Shown piece by piece: positions 6,331 through 14,800 of a stretch of DNA of 64,000 bases (positions within the stretch are counted from its first letter, which is position 1; every line of letters begins with the position of its first letter). This stretch comes from Banduia mediterranea (GTDB lineage: Bacteria; Pseudomonadota; Gammaproteobacteria; Nevskiales; Nevskiaceae): contig NZ_JAVRIC010000006.1 of NCBI RefSeq assembly GCF_031846245.1, forward strand, positions 1 through 64,000. Direction: 5' to 3'. Position numbers and translations under genes: made by a program. The notes beneath the pieces are model-generated. The model saw nothing but the letters and a program-made list of their open reading frames with translations. It did not search any database and was not told the origin of the DNA.

Positions 6331-7710
6331 CTAGCCGGCGGCGTCCGCTGGCCGGTTGTGCAGGGTGACGACATTGCCGCCGCTGGGGCGCGTCAGAAGT
6401 TCCAGGCGTTCGCCAAGCTGGCGGAATGCCTCCGCCCGCTCTGGTAGTAATTCCTGTCGTTGATACGTGCGCGTCACCAGCTTCGCATCGACGTGATTCA
6501 AGCAGCGATCGATGACGTCGGGACGGATGCCCAAGTCGCCCATCATCGTTGCGCCGGTGCGTCGCAGGTCGTGCGCCCGCCACTCGCCACCGGGAAGCTT
6601 CAATGTGCCGGTTTTCGCGCTTCTCCGGCTCATGGGGGCATCATCGCGCTGGCGGTCGCTGAACTGCTTCTGGAATGTCTTGGGGCAGACATGAATGCTG
6701 GTGAAACGGGCAGGGAACACCCACACGCTCGATTCTGCGGGTGCCCCCTCGTGTTCCCGCCTGATCCGTCGTTCAAGCATTGTTGTGAAGTGTTCGACGG
6801 CAAACTCGGAAAGGTGAATCAGGTGCGGTCGGCCGTTCTTCGAGTTCTCTGCCGGGATTCGCCACGTCCGTGCGTCGAGGTCCACATCAGGCCATCGGGC
6901 GCGCGACAGTTCGCCGACGCGGGCACAGGTGGACAACATGATCCACAGCGCCGCTGTGGCCGGCCTAGACAGCCCGGATTCGGGGAGGGCGGCGGCGAGT
7001 GCGCGAATCTCGGCGAGTGAGAGCACGCGCTCGCGCTCGACCTCTTTGCCGCCCACGTCTTTCTTCTCGATTCGCGAGGTCGGATCACCCTCGACTATTT
7101 CGCGCACGAGTGCCCAGCCGAACATCTGGCGAACGTCTTTCAGGGTCCGATTGGCCAGGCGATTCGCCCCACGTCTCCGGATGCTGTCCAGAACCATCAT
7201 CACGTCGCGCCGTTTGACCTCAGCGGCGAAGCGGTCCCCCAGCATCGGCAACAGGTCTTTGCGAAGGGCACGAAGTGATTCTTCACCCTTGTCCTTGCGT
7301 TTCGAAAGCTCGTCTTCGGCCCAAAGCTCCAGCAGTTTGCTTACTGTCGGCCGCGCTGCATTCTCGGCGGCTTTCGCCTTGGCGGCCGCGAGGTCTGCTT
7401 GTGCTTCAATTTTTGCCAGTTCTCGCGCGTCAGCCGGGTCTACGCCTTTCGCGATTTGCTCGCGGTATTCATAGGCGACTTGCCTCGCTGAGCCGAGATC
7501 GCGTGCAGGGTAAGGGCCAAGCCCCAATTTGCGGCGGCGGCCTTCGAACATGTAGATGAACAGCCAGTCTTTCCCGCCGTTCGGCCGGACGCGGAGAAAC
7601 AGATTGCCGCCGTCGCTCAGCAGCAATTCGGATTGTTCAGCCGTTGCATTGCGCAGCTGAAGGTCCTTCAGCTTGCCTTGCAGTGTTCCCCCAGCTGTTC
7701 CCCTAGCCAT
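6331..7710 (-). CDS. Tyrosine integrase of the element
   Basis: 459 residues. An N-terminal DUF4102-like arm-binding domain (about 14-95) is followed by a SAM-like core-binding domain and the catalytic domain. Visible catalytic residues are Arg264 (TCARVGELSR), Lys291 (NSKNGRPH), His380-x-x-Arg383 (HDLRRTG), His406 and the nucleophile Tyr416 (TRTYQRQ). This is the P4/prophage-type integrase that uses tRNA 3' ends. The gene lies 225 bases from the tRNA fragment at 7935-7979, reading away from it. Repeats in the gap are candidate arm or operator sites. Confidence 0.95.
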   Translation of the reverse strand: MARGTAGGTLQGKLKDLQLRNATAEQSELLLSDGGNLFLRVRPNGGKDWLFIYMFEGRRRKLGLGPYPARDLGSARQVAYEYREQIAKGVDPADARELAKIEAQADLAAAKAKAAENAARPTVSKLLELWAEDELSKRKDKGEESLRALRKDLLPMLGDRFAAEVKRRDVMMVLDSIRRRGANRLANRTLKDVRQMFGWALVREIVEGDPTSRIEKKDVGGKEVERERVLSLAEIRALAAALPESGLSRPATAALWIMLSTCARVGELSRARWPDVDLDARTWRIPAENSKNGRPHLIHLSEFAVEHFTTMLERRIRREHEGAPAESSVWVFPARFTSIHVCPKTFQKQFSDRQRDDAPMSRRSAKTGTLKLPGGEWRAHDLRRTGATMMGDLGIRPDVIDRCLNHVDAKLVTRTYQRQELLPERAEAFRQLGERLELLTRPSGGNVVTLHNRPADAAG

Positions 7711-7770
7711 TGCTGAGCGCTTCCTGTTCTACCCGTAGCTTGCATGTTCGGTGGTCGCATGACCGCCGCC

Positions 7771-7814
7771 TGTTCCCCCTGTGCAAATCGCCTGGGGGAA
7801 CATCAGGGGAACAC
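7771..7814. promoter_or_regulatory. Inverted and direct GGGGAACA sites upstream of the integrase
   Basis: TGTTCCCCC (7771-7779) is a perfect inverted partner of GGGGGAACA (7794-7802), and a third copy, AGGGGAACA, follows at 7805-7813. Three half-sites just upstream of int suggest arm-type integrase or excisionase binding sites, or an operator for autoregulation. The sequence shows only the repeats; the role is inferred. Confidence 0.6.
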
Positions 7815-7837
7815 TTTGCGCTGATTGTTGCTGACCG

Positions 7838-7918
7838 TCAATAGCGATCAGAACGGATGAAAGTGCAGTAATAGCAATGGTATTTTGGTATTCTCTGATC
7901 TGTGTTGATCGCTATTGA
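7838..7918. repeat. 13-bp perfect inverted repeat flanking the attachment region
   Basis: TCAATAGCGATCA at 7838-7850 and its exact complement TGATCGCTATTGA at 7906-7918 bracket 55 AT-richer bases between the integrase promoter region and the tRNA fragment. The placement suits integrase arm sites at an attachment site. Confidence 0.7.
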
Positions 7919-7934
7919 TGTCAGAAAAACCTTC

Positions 7935-7979
7935 CTGGGGGGCAGGGGGTAGCAGGTTCGAATCCTGTCGCCCCGACCA
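7935..7979 (+). other. attR: duplicated 3' half of a tRNA gene (probably tRNA-Pro)
   Basis: The sequence carries a standard T-arm (GCAGG-TTCGAAT-CCTGT) followed by the acceptor strand CGCCCCG, discriminator A and encoded CCA ending at 7979. The preceding CTGGGGGGCAGG fits the 3' side of a proline (GGG) anticodon arm. Nothing upstream can form the 5' half, so this is a fragment. An element inserted in a tRNA leaves such a 3' remnant at its distal end, and the rebuilt full tRNA should lie to the left of this window. Confidence 0.8.
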
Positions 7980-7997
7980 CTACAAACAGTTCAAAGA

Positions 7998-8027
7998 AAA
8001 AGGCCATCCGAGTAAGGATGGCCTTTT
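7998..8027 (+). terminator. Rho-independent terminator, probably of the original tRNA
   Basis: GGCCATCC (8002-8009) pairs with GGATGGCC (8016-8023) across a six-base loop, followed by TTTT. It lies 23 bases after the tRNA fragment on the same strand, so it is most simply the terminator the tRNA had before the element inserted. Confidence 0.85.
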
Positions 8028-8050
8028 CTCTGGCTGAGGCGCCGTGGTGA

Positions 8051-8263
8051 TCAGCGTCGCTGGCGAGTAGTCGTTCGCGCCGGCAGGCACAGTGGCGCCT
8101 CCCGGAACAGGCGACCCAGCGACAGGAAGTCTTCACTGTCGCCGACCTGGCGTCCTCTGAACGAATCACTCACGGTCTCACGCGCGCCATCGGACAGGCG
8201 CTGGACCATCGCCTTGATGCCTGTCCCCAGGCGTACCCACTCGGTCTTGTTCTGCAGATTCAT
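8051..8263 (-). CDS. Hypothetical small protein, 70 aa
   Basis: The ATG at 8263 follows a GAGGAG ribosome binding site. A longer frame reaching back to 8884 overlaps the secreted-protein gene and has no gene-like sequence before this ATG. The protein (MNLQNKTEWVRLGTGIKAMV...) is basic, with an amphipathic first half and an Arg-rich end. It is not recognised. Confidence 0.55.
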   Translation of the reverse strand: MNLQNKTEWVRLGTGIKAMVQRLSDGARETVSDSFRGRQVGDSEDFLSLGRLFREAPLCLPARTTTRQRR

Positions 8264-8373
8264 GTCCCGCTCCTCGCTTGCCGGTTGAATGATGATCGCG
8301 ACCATCATCGCGCGAGCAAACTGCTCGGCGGCTGAACAATGCCGTAACGGCTCCGCGGCTTGTCCGGCGAGGC

Positions 8374-8853
8374 TCAGGGAAGCGGCTGCAGCGCCGGGTC
8401 GAGGTAGGGCACCTGGACGTTGGCGAGCCCGCCACGCATGGCCTCGCGTGCCGACGCCGGCATCGCGTCCAGATCGGCGCGCCGGTACGGGCGTCCGGAG
8501 CAATCGCGATCGTACTCGGCCTTGACCTGATTGAGGGCCTGGATGTCCCTGCGCACCGTGGCGATGTCGGCGTTGAACGCGACGACCGTGTGGTCGTGTT
8601 GGCGGCGGGCGGCCGTCAGTTCGGGCGAAGCCCCGTCCCCGATGGCCTCGGAACCGGCGAGCAGCGTGCGGCGCCGGCTCGCCAGCATGTCCAGGCGCTG
8701 ATGCAGTTCGCCGGAGCCGAGCTGCAGTTGTTGCGCCTTGTTGGCGCAGGCGGCCAGGGCCTTGGCGTCGAGACGGTCCTGCGCCAACGCCTGATGATTC
8801 ATAGACATTGCGAGGACTGTGCCTGCGGCGATTGCGAGCATCCGTGCATGCAT
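8374..8853 (-). CDS. Secreted hypothetical protein with coiled-coil
   Basis: 159 residues. A cleavable signal peptide is evident (basic start, hydrophobic 5-15, probable cleavage after ALA at about 22-24). The mature part is an alpha-helical hairpin (about 28-115) rich in Gln, Arg and Ala, with Cys36 and Cys117 that could pair in the periplasm, and a Pro-rich end. I recognise no family. It stands alone, in the same orientation as the 70-aa gene. Confidence 0.65.
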   Translation of the reverse strand: MHARMLAIAAGTVLAMSMNHQALAQDRLDAKALAACANKAQQLQLGSGELHQRLDMLASRRRTLLAGSEAIGDGASPELTAARRQHDHTVVAFNADIATVRRDIQALNQVKAEYDRDCSGRPYRRADLDAMPASAREAMRGGLANVQVPYLDPALQPLP

Positions 8854-9204
8854 GGCCTTGTTCCTGAGTTGCCGGGGGCGCCACAGTGTGGCCGATTCGG
8901 GTGCCGGCGTGAACTCGGCCGCCCTGGTTCAGCCGAGGCGGCCGCGCATCCGTTCGCGGCCGATCAGGCCCGGCGCCGCGAGTGACGGCCTGGCCGCACT
9001 TGAGCCTCGCCCGGATAGACGCTGGACTGCATCAGCCGCAGGCGCAGTGACGCGCCGGTCTGGAACTGCGGTGCGTCGTGATGATGGTGAGGCCGCTCGA
9101 CCGTCAGACTCTGTCCGGTGTCCGCAAGCCGGACCTGGGCTCGGGCAACGGGACCGGTGCGTATCGGCTTTCTCGAAAGTGTCCGTGCTCGGGGCAGAAC
9201 CCTG
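8854..9204. other. Intergenic stretch with a possible decayed coding remnant
   Basis: No intact gene is visible. On the minus strand, about 8964-9180 encodes an open stretch (RAQVRLADTGQSLTVERP..., then a run of His, then LRLRLMQSSVYP) that looks protein-like and faintly like the C-terminal TOBE region of an ABC-transporter ATPase. It has no proper N-terminus. It may be a leftover of a deleted gene. Confidence 0.3.
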
Positions 9205-9357
9205 ACGGCCATGCCGCCAAGCGACACCCCGCGGAATGAATCGCCTGCGGCATGGCCGTTGCCCTCAGCCACCGCTCGCATTCGCGAGCGGTCCGCCCCT
9301 CTCCCGCAAGCGGGCGAGGATCGGTCGGCATCACGCCGTGCGTGATTCACGTTAATG
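9205..9357 (+). repeat. Palindromic repeat family, copy 1 (with long tail)
   Basis: Core 9205-9260: ACGGCCATGCCGCC, a spacer containing GAATGAATCG, then GCGGCATGGCCGTT, an imperfect 56-base palindrome. A conserved tail follows, with a CTCGCATTCGCGAG hairpin, a CCCGCAAGCGGG hairpin and GTGATTCACGTTAAT. Similar copies lie at 14009, 23331, 38236, 54128 and 60850. All are intergenic. Confidence 0.85.
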
Positions 9358-9380
9358 GACAATCTTTGCCGTATCGGTTT

Positions 9381-9998
9381 CTACCGCCCAGGCTGCTGGG
9401 GCGAAGCCGCCATCGCGAGATAGCGCGCGTGCAGGGCTTCGACTTCGGGCAGCAGAGATGCGATCGCGCCGTCGTTGATCAGCACGTCATCGGCAATCGC
9501 CAGTCGCGCTTCGCGCGAAGCCTGGGCGGCGATCATTCGCCTGGCGAGGTTTTCGTCAATGCCGTCGCGCTGAATCAGCCGTTGCAACTGCACTTCTGCT
9601 GGCGTGTCCACAACCAGAACACGATCGATCATCGGGTTCTTGCCGCCCTCGGCGAGCAGCGGAATCGAGATCATGCAGTAGGGCACGGTGACAGCATCCT
9701 TCCAGGCCCGCATCGCGTCCCGGATTTCGGGATGGGTGATGCTTTCCAGGCGGCGTCGCGCGGCCTCGTCGCTGAATACGAGTTTGCGTAGCGCGGCACG
9801 GTTCAGTTGGCCATCGATCTCAAGGATTTCCGGCCCGAAGGCTTCCCGGATTTGTGCGAGCGCCGGAGTGCCGACAGCCACCACGTCTCGCGCGACCTGG
9901 TCGGCATCCAGCACGGGAACGCCGAGCGCGCGGAACTGGTGCTCCACGGTAGATTTTCCACTGGCGATGCCGCCGGTCAGTCCAATGCAGAGTGTCAT
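9381..9998 (-). CDS. coaE: Dephospho-CoA kinase
   Basis: 205 residues. It phosphorylates the 3'-hydroxyl of dephospho-CoA, the last step of coenzyme A synthesis, in the cytoplasm. The P-loop is at residues 6-16 (GLTGGIASGKS), followed by the usual 'LG..VLDADQVARDVV' segment and 'ITHPEIR' at about 86-92. It starts 7 bases after pilD, the common pilB-pilC-pilD-coaE arrangement of gammaproteobacteria. Confidence 0.97.
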   Translation of the reverse strand: MTLCIGLTGGIASGKSTVEHQFRALGVPVLDADQVARDVVAVGTPALAQIREAFGPEILEIDGQLNRAALRKLVFSDEAARRRLESITHPEIRDAMRAWKDAVTVPYCMISIPLLAEGGKNPMIDRVLVVDTPAEVQLQRLIQRDGIDENLARRMIAAQASREARLAIADDVLINDGAIASLLPEVEALHARYLAMAASPQQPGR

Positions 9999-10005
9999 AT
10001 TCGGT

Positions 10006-10857
10006 CTAGGGCATGACCGGCATCAGAATGTTCCCGAACAACAGCATCACCAGGCCGGCGCCGGCGATGTAGGGGCCGAAGGCGATCGGAATGTTGCGAT
10101 CGTGGCGTTTGAAGACCATCAAGGCGATGCCGACGAGCGCGCCGACCACGGAGGACAACAGGATCAAACTGGGCAGCGCGGTCCAGCCAAACCAGGCGCC
10201 AAGGGCGCCAAGCAGCTTGAAGTCGCCGTAGCCCATTCCTTCCTTGCCGGTGACGAGACGAAAGGCGTGGAATACCAGCCAAAGCAAGAGGTAGCCGGCG
10301 GCGGCGCCGATCACGGCTTCGGACAGCGGGACATAGGTTTCACCCACGTTGAGCAGCAGACCCAGCCAGAGCAGCGGCAGTGTCATGCCATCCGGCAGCA
10401 GCTGGGTGCGCCAGTCGATCACCGCCAGTGCGAGCAGGCTCCAGGCCAGGATCAAGGCGCCGAGCAGCGGCAGGCCCCATCCGAACGTCCAGGCGCATCC
10501 GGCGGCGAGCAGGCCGGCAGCCAGTTCCACCAGCGGATACTGAATCGAAATGGACGTGCCGCATTTCGCGCAGCGGCCTCGCAACAGCAGCCAACTCACA
10601 ACCGGAATGTTCTGCCAGGCGCGGATTCTGGCGCCGCAGCCGGGGCAGGACGAGGCTGGGTGCATCAGCGAGATCGGATCGGCTTTGGTCGGTGCGAGCC
10701 CGAGAATGGCGCTGGCTTCCTGTTTCCAGCCGGCTTCCATCATGCGCGGCAGGCGCAGGATCACCACGTTCAGAAAGCTGCCGACGAGCAGCCCCAGAAT
10801 TGCACAGGCGGCCAGCAACAGAGCCGGGCTGTTGCTCAGTAGTTCGATCAGGGCCAC
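10006..10857 (-). CDS. pilD: Type IV prepilin peptidase / methylase PilD
   Basis: 283 residues, polytopic inner-membrane aspartic protease. It cleaves the leader of prepilins (such as the PilA at 19193-19648) and N-methylates the new N-terminus. Two CxxC pairs (Cys71, Cys74, Cys96, Cys99) form the zinc site of the cytoplasmic domain. The catalytic aspartates are Asp148 (VIDWR) and Asp212 (GYGDFK). It shares one base with the end of pilC and precedes coaE. Confidence 0.97.
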   Translation of the reverse strand: MALIELLSNSPALLLAACAILGLLVGSFLNVVILRLPRMMEAGWKQEASAILGLAPTKADPISLMHPASSCPGCGARIRAWQNIPVVSWLLLRGRCAKCGTSISIQYPLVELAAGLLAAGCAWTFGWGLPLLGALILAWSLLALAVIDWRTQLLPDGMTLPLLWLGLLLNVGETYVPLSEAVIGAAAGYLLLWLVFHAFRLVTGKEGMGYGDFKLLGALGAWFGWTALPSLILLSSVVGALVGIALMVFKRHDRNIPIAFGPYIAGAGLVMLLFGNILMPVMP

Positions 10858-12074
10858 TAGATCGCTTGGCCCAGTTTGAAGATCGGCAGATACATGGCGA
10901 CGACGAGGCCACCCACCAGCACGCCGAGGATCGACATGATCAAGGGCTCCAGCAGGCTGGACAGCGAATCGACCAGCGAATCGACCTCGGCTTCATAGTA
11001 TTCGGCCACCTTGGCGCACATTGCATCCAGCGAGCCGGATTCTTCGCCGATGCCCACCATCTGCACGGCCATCGGCGGAAACAGACCGGTCTGTTGCATG
11101 GACCAGTTCAGCTGTGTACCGGACGAAATCTGATCGCGCACCTGGCGGATTGCCTGTTCGAACACGATATTGCCGGAGGCCCGGCCGACCGAATCCATGG
11201 CTTCGACCAGTGGAACGCCGGCCGCGAACATGGTCGAAAGCGTGCGGTGATAGCGCGCGACCGCGGACTTGTAGAGGATCGTGCCGATGATCGGCAGGCG
11301 CAGAGACAGGCGGTCCAGAAAATTACGCATCTTGCGCGAGCGTTTCTTGAAATAGAAAAACGCCATGAACGCGATGCCGATGCCGACCACCATGTAGACA
11401 CCGTAGGCCTGCACGAATTCGGACAGCCCCACCACGAACTGCGTGAATGCCGGCAGGTCCGCGCCGAAGCCCTGGAACAGGCTCTGGAACTGCGGCACGA
11501 CGAAGTACAGAAGAATGCCGGTGACGACGAAGGCGACGACGATCACAGCCGCCGGATAGGTCAAGGCCTTCTTGACCTTCTTCTTGATCGCCTCGGTCTT
11601 CTCCTTGTAGAGGGCTACCTTGTCGAGCAGGGTTTCCAGCGTGCCGGATTTCTCGCCCGCGTCCACCAGATTGACGAACAGGTCATCGAAGTAGACCGGA
11701 TGCTTGGCGAGGCTTTCAGCGAATGAGTTGCCGCTTTCGATACCCCCTTTGATGTCGAGAATCAGCTCGCCCATGCTCGGGTTTTCGTGGCCGCGCCCGA
11801 CGATCTCCAGCGCCTGCACCAGCGGCAGACCGGCCGCCATCATCGTGGCCATCTGGCGCGCGAAAATCGCAATATCCTGCGGAGTGATCGCCTTCTTGCG
11901 CTTGCCGAACAAGGCCAGCTGCTTGCGCACCCGGATTGGATTGATGCCCTGCTTGCGCAACTGAAGCTTGACGAGGTTCTCGTTCGCCGCCTGCGTCTTG
12001 CCCTTGACGCGCTCGCCCTTGCGGTCCGTGCCTTCCCAGGCGAATTCATGTTCTTTGACTGCCGCTGTCGCCAT
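10857..12074 (-). CDS. pilC: Type IV pilus inner-membrane platform protein PilC
   Basis: 405 residues with two GspF-type cytoplasmic domains (about 72-195 and 275-395), separated by membrane segments near 170-190, 220-245 and 378-400. The family signature 'GLPLVQALEIV' and its second copy 'GVPLVEAMDSV' are visible. PilC connects the PilB/PilT motors to the growing pilus. The downstream pilD overlaps it by one base. pilB lies 82 bases upstream. Confidence 0.96.
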   Translation of the reverse strand: MATAAVKEHEFAWEGTDRKGERVKGKTQAANENLVKLQLRKQGINPIRVRKQLALFGKRKKAITPQDIAIFARQMATMMAAGLPLVQALEIVGRGHENPSMGELILDIKGGIESGNSFAESLAKHPVYFDDLFVNLVDAGEKSGTLETLLDKVALYKEKTEAIKKKVKKALTYPAAVIVVAFVVTGILLYFVVPQFQSLFQGFGADLPAFTQFVVGLSEFVQAYGVYMVVGIGIAFMAFFYFKKRSRKMRNFLDRLSLRLPIIGTILYKSAVARYHRTLSTMFAAGVPLVEAMDSVGRASGNIVFEQAIRQVRDQISSGTQLNWSMQQTGLFPPMAVQMVGIGEESGSLDAMCAKVAEYYEAEVDSLVDSLSSLLEPLIMSILGVLVGGLVVAMYLPIFKLGQAI

Positions 12075-12156
12075 CAGTAAAGGCCCCCGCCGTCACTCAG
12101 GAATTCGATCATTCAGTCGCTGTTCCGATACGCGTCTGCACCCGGCTTGAAGGCGC

Positions 12157-13890
12157 TCAATCCACGGTTACGCGGTTGGCTTCCTTGAGGTCCATGATAC
12201 CCGCGCAAACCTTGCGAAGCGCGGACTTGCGCAGATCGGCCACGCCTTCCTTGTCGGCTTGGTCGGCAATCTCGATGGCATTGCCGCCTTCCATGATGAT
12301 GCGGCCGATGGCCTCGGTCACCGGCATGACTTGGTAGATGCCCATGCGGCCCTTGTAACCGTCCGTGCACTGGTCGCAGCCCACGGCTTCAAACAGTGTA
12401 AAACCGGGAGCCCGAATCTGTTCCTCGCTCAGGCCTTCACGCAGCAACTCCGCTTCCGGAATCTGTGCGGGCCGGCGGCACACATTGCAGAGTTTGCGCG
12501 CCAGGCGCTGCGCGATGATCAATGTGACCGAAGAAGCAATGTTGTAGGCCGGCACGCCCATGTTGAGCAGGCGCGTCAGCGTCTGCGGCGCGTCATTGGT
12601 GTGCAGCGTCGACAGCACCAAGTGACCCGTCTGCGCCGCCTTGATGGCAATCTCCGCCGTTTCCAGATCACGAATTTCGCCGACCATGATCACGTCCGGA
12701 TCCTGGCGCAGGAACGATCTCAAAGCCGCTGCGAACGTCAGGCCCACCTTGGGGTTCACATTGACCTGATTGATGCCGGGCAGATTGATTTCGGCCGGGT
12801 CCTCGGCCGTGGAAATATTGCAGTTCTCCGTGTTGAGAATGTTCAGGCCGGTATACAGCGACACCGTCTTGCCAGAACCCGTGGGGCCGGTCACCAGAAT
12901 CATGCCTTGCGGGCGCTCCAGCGCCTTGAGGTACAAGGCTTTCTGCTCGGGTTCGTAGCCGAGTACGTCGATGCCCAGCATCGCGCTGCTGGCATCGAGG
13001 ATACGCATCACGATTTTCTCGCCCCACAGCGTGGGGCAGGTGCTCAGGCGAAAATCGATGGACTTGTTGGCCGAGAGCTTGAGCTTGATGCGCCCGTCCT
13101 GCGGGATGCGACGCTCCGCCAGGTCCAGGCGCGACAGGACCTTCAGGCGTGCCGCCAGCCGCCCGCCCATCTGCACCGGCGGATTTGCCACTTCCTTGAG
13201 CTGTCCATCGATGCGGTATCGAATCCGGTACTTCCTTTCATAAGGCTCGAAATGGATGTCCGAGGCGCCGCGATTGATCGCATCGATCAACACCTTGTTG
13301 ACGTAGCGGATGATCGGCGCTTCTTCCGAATCCGCGCGCGTAACCTCGTCTTCCTTGCGATCTTCGGTGCCTTCCGAAATATCCAGCGATTCCAGATCGG
13401 AATCGCCCATATCCATGGACGCCGCCTCGGCGGCGTTGACCGCCACGTCCAGCGCCTTGCCGAGCTTGTCGTCCTCCACCACCACGGCTTCGGTCTGCAA
13501 GCCGGTCGCGAACTTGATCTCGTCCAGCGCGGACAGGTTGGTCGGATCCGCCACCGCCAGGAACAGGCGCTTGCCGCGCTTGAACAGCGGGAGCGCACGA
13601 TGGCGGCGAACCAGTTTTTCGCCGACTTCGTTGACCAGATCCTGATCGATCCGCAACACGGACAAATCCGCCAGCGGTGCGCCGAACTCCTGGCTGCCGC
13701 GCCAGGCGATGTCCGAAGCCTTGACCCGCTTCTGTTCGACCAAAAGGGAGACGAAAGGCGTGTTCGCTTTCAGCGCCTTCTGATGAAGATCCTTCGCGGC
13801 GTCCTCGGTGAGCAGCTTGTCCGCCACCAAACGCCGCGCAAGGCCGCCCATGTGGCTGCCGCCGCCGATGCTTTGTGGATTGATCGCCAT
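12157..13890 (-). CDS. pilB: Type IV pilus assembly ATPase PilB
   Basis: 577 residues. An N-terminal MshE-type domain (about 15-150) precedes the motor ATPase: Walker A at 335-342 (GPTGSGKT), Asp box near 361-365, Walker B at 397-408 (DPDVIMVGEIRD) and His box at 421-432 (TGHLVLSTLHTN). Two CxxC pairs near the C-terminus (CNVC, CDQC) bind zinc. It drives pilus extension from the cytoplasm. pilA, usually the divergent or upstream neighbour, lies 5.3 kb away with a toxin-antitoxin island in between. Confidence 0.97.
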   Translation of the reverse strand: MAINPQSIGGGSHMGGLARRLVADKLLTEDAAKDLHQKALKANTPFVSLLVEQKRVKASDIAWRGSQEFGAPLADLSVLRIDQDLVNEVGEKLVRRHRALPLFKRGKRLFLAVADPTNLSALDEIKFATGLQTEAVVVEDDKLGKALDVAVNAAEAASMDMGDSDLESLDISEGTEDRKEDEVTRADSEEAPIIRYVNKVLIDAINRGASDIHFEPYERKYRIRYRIDGQLKEVANPPVQMGGRLAARLKVLSRLDLAERRIPQDGRIKLKLSANKSIDFRLSTCPTLWGEKIVMRILDASSAMLGIDVLGYEPEQKALYLKALERPQGMILVTGPTGSGKTVSLYTGLNILNTENCNISTAEDPAEINLPGINQVNVNPKVGLTFAAALRSFLRQDPDVIMVGEIRDLETAEIAIKAAQTGHLVLSTLHTNDAPQTLTRLLNMGVPAYNIASSVTLIIAQRLARKLCNVCRRPAQIPEAELLREGLSEEQIRAPGFTLFEAVGCDQCTDGYKGRMGIYQVMPVTEAIGRIIMEGGNAIEIADQADKEGVADLRKSALRKVCAGIMDLKEANRVTVD

Positions 13891-14286
13891 GTGAAGTCTG
13901 CAATGCCCCCTGTGCCGAGACTGCGAAAAGCTACGCGAATCGGAGGCGTTCGGCTATGGCCCCGGTCCGCGAGCCCACATGCTGCCGCATCGCAAGGATG
14001 CGCTGCTAACGGCCATGCCGCGAGCGCCACCCCGCAGAATGAATCTGCTGCGGCACGGCCGTTGCCCTCACCCGCAAGCGGGCGAGGGCAGGTCGGCCCG
14101 CCGACATTTGACTGAATCGGATGCACGCTCTTTTGCACAGCCTTTTACGCCGGAACGCGCCAGAGCCTTGGACCAGGACGCCGATTTGGCCGAGTGCGTG
14201 GAAGCGTTCGTGAGTCGATTCGTGCCGCTGCAAGCCCGGACGAAGTCCGGGGAGACGGGGGGCAAGACGGCAGGTGCCAGAATAAG
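13891..14286. other. Intergenic region: repeat and possible HEPN-like remnant
   Basis: This holds copy 2 of the palindromic repeat (14009 onward). It is followed at about 14107-14240 on the plus strand by an open stretch encoding 'SFAQPFTPERARALDQDADLAECVEAFVSRFVPLQ...'. That wording is reminiscent of the first part of small HEPN-type proteins of nucleotidyltransferase pairs, but it then dissolves into non-coding sequence. I read it as a possible truncated antitoxin or toxin remnant. Confidence 0.3.
14009..14064 (+). repeat. Palindromic repeat family, copy 2
   Basis: AACGGCCATGCCGC ... GAATGAATC ... GCGGCACGGCCGTT forms the palindrome, followed by the CCCGCAAGCGGGCGAGG hairpin and a shortened tail to about 14100. 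The orientation is the same as copy 1. Confidence 0.85.
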
Positions 14287-14310
14287 AAACACCGCCCGGA
14301 GGCGGTGTTT
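14287..14310 (-). terminator. Hairpin terminator-like structure
   Basis: AAACACCGCC (14287-14296) pairs perfectly with GGCGGTGTTT (14301-14310) around a CGGA loop. It lies about 100 bases downstream of the vapC at 14414-14800 on the minus strand and may end that transcript. The T tract is only the stem end. Confidence 0.55.
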
Positions 14311-14413
14311 GCAGTACGGGCGATCAGGCCGGCGGGGTAACCGTCACGACGTGAGGGGCCGTGGTTTTGCTGTGGCGTATGCGGCAGAAAATAAAGCTGC
14401 CCTCTTGTTCGGA

Positions 14414-14800
14414 CTACCAGAACGTCCGGATTCCGAACTGCGCCAAAGCCGGATCGCGTGTCACCAGCGTCAACGCCTCCAACTCGCTTTGGGCAGCAAG
14501 GAGGCGGTCAAATGGGTCGCGGTGTGGTGCGGCATAGCCGCCAGCCTTGAGGCAATGAAAATGCGTGATCGGCAGATGCTGAAAGCCGTCGGCGGCCACC
14601 AGCTCGTCAAAACGGCTGACAGCCTCGGCCGCTTCATCCAGTTTGCCCAAGCGGTGCTTCACCGCGATCTCCAGCGCACAGACCGCACTCACGTATATGG
14701 GACGTGTTTCGTCCGCAATGACGTCGCGGACCTTGGCGGGCAATCGCGGATCGTCGGTGAACCACCACAGCAAAGCATGTGTGTCCAACAACAAACTCAC
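14414..14800 (-). CDS. vapC: VapC toxin, PIN-domain ribonuclease (pair 1)
   Basis: 128 residues. PIN domain acidic residues are visible: Asp6 (LLDTHALLWW), Glu44 (SAVCALEIAVK), Asp95 (HRDPFDRLLAAQ) and the 'LVTRDPALAQF' end. Toxins of this subgroup cleave tRNA or rRNA with Mg2+. The start overlaps the antitoxin stop by four bases. It is the leftmost pair of the island. Confidence 0.92.
   Translation of the reverse strand: MSLLLDTHALLWWFTDDPRLPAKVRDVIADETRPIYVSAVCALEIAVKHRLGKLDEAAEAVSRFDELVAADGFQHLPITHFHCLKAGGYAAPHRDPFDRLLAAQSELEALTLVTRDPALAQFGIRTFW

Noticed and set aside
7921-8169. Possible 82-aa protein ending in GATGFEPATP-like sequence
   Set aside because: That peptide is the well-known translation of the reverse strand of a tRNA T-arm; the DNA is the tRNA fragment.
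10380-11726. Open frame of 448 codons on the plus strand
   Set aside because: It spans antisense across pilD and pilC; no domain and no start signal.
12259-14115. Open frame of 618 codons on the plus strand
   Set aside because: It is antisense to pilB and continues into repeat DNA; no recognisable protein.
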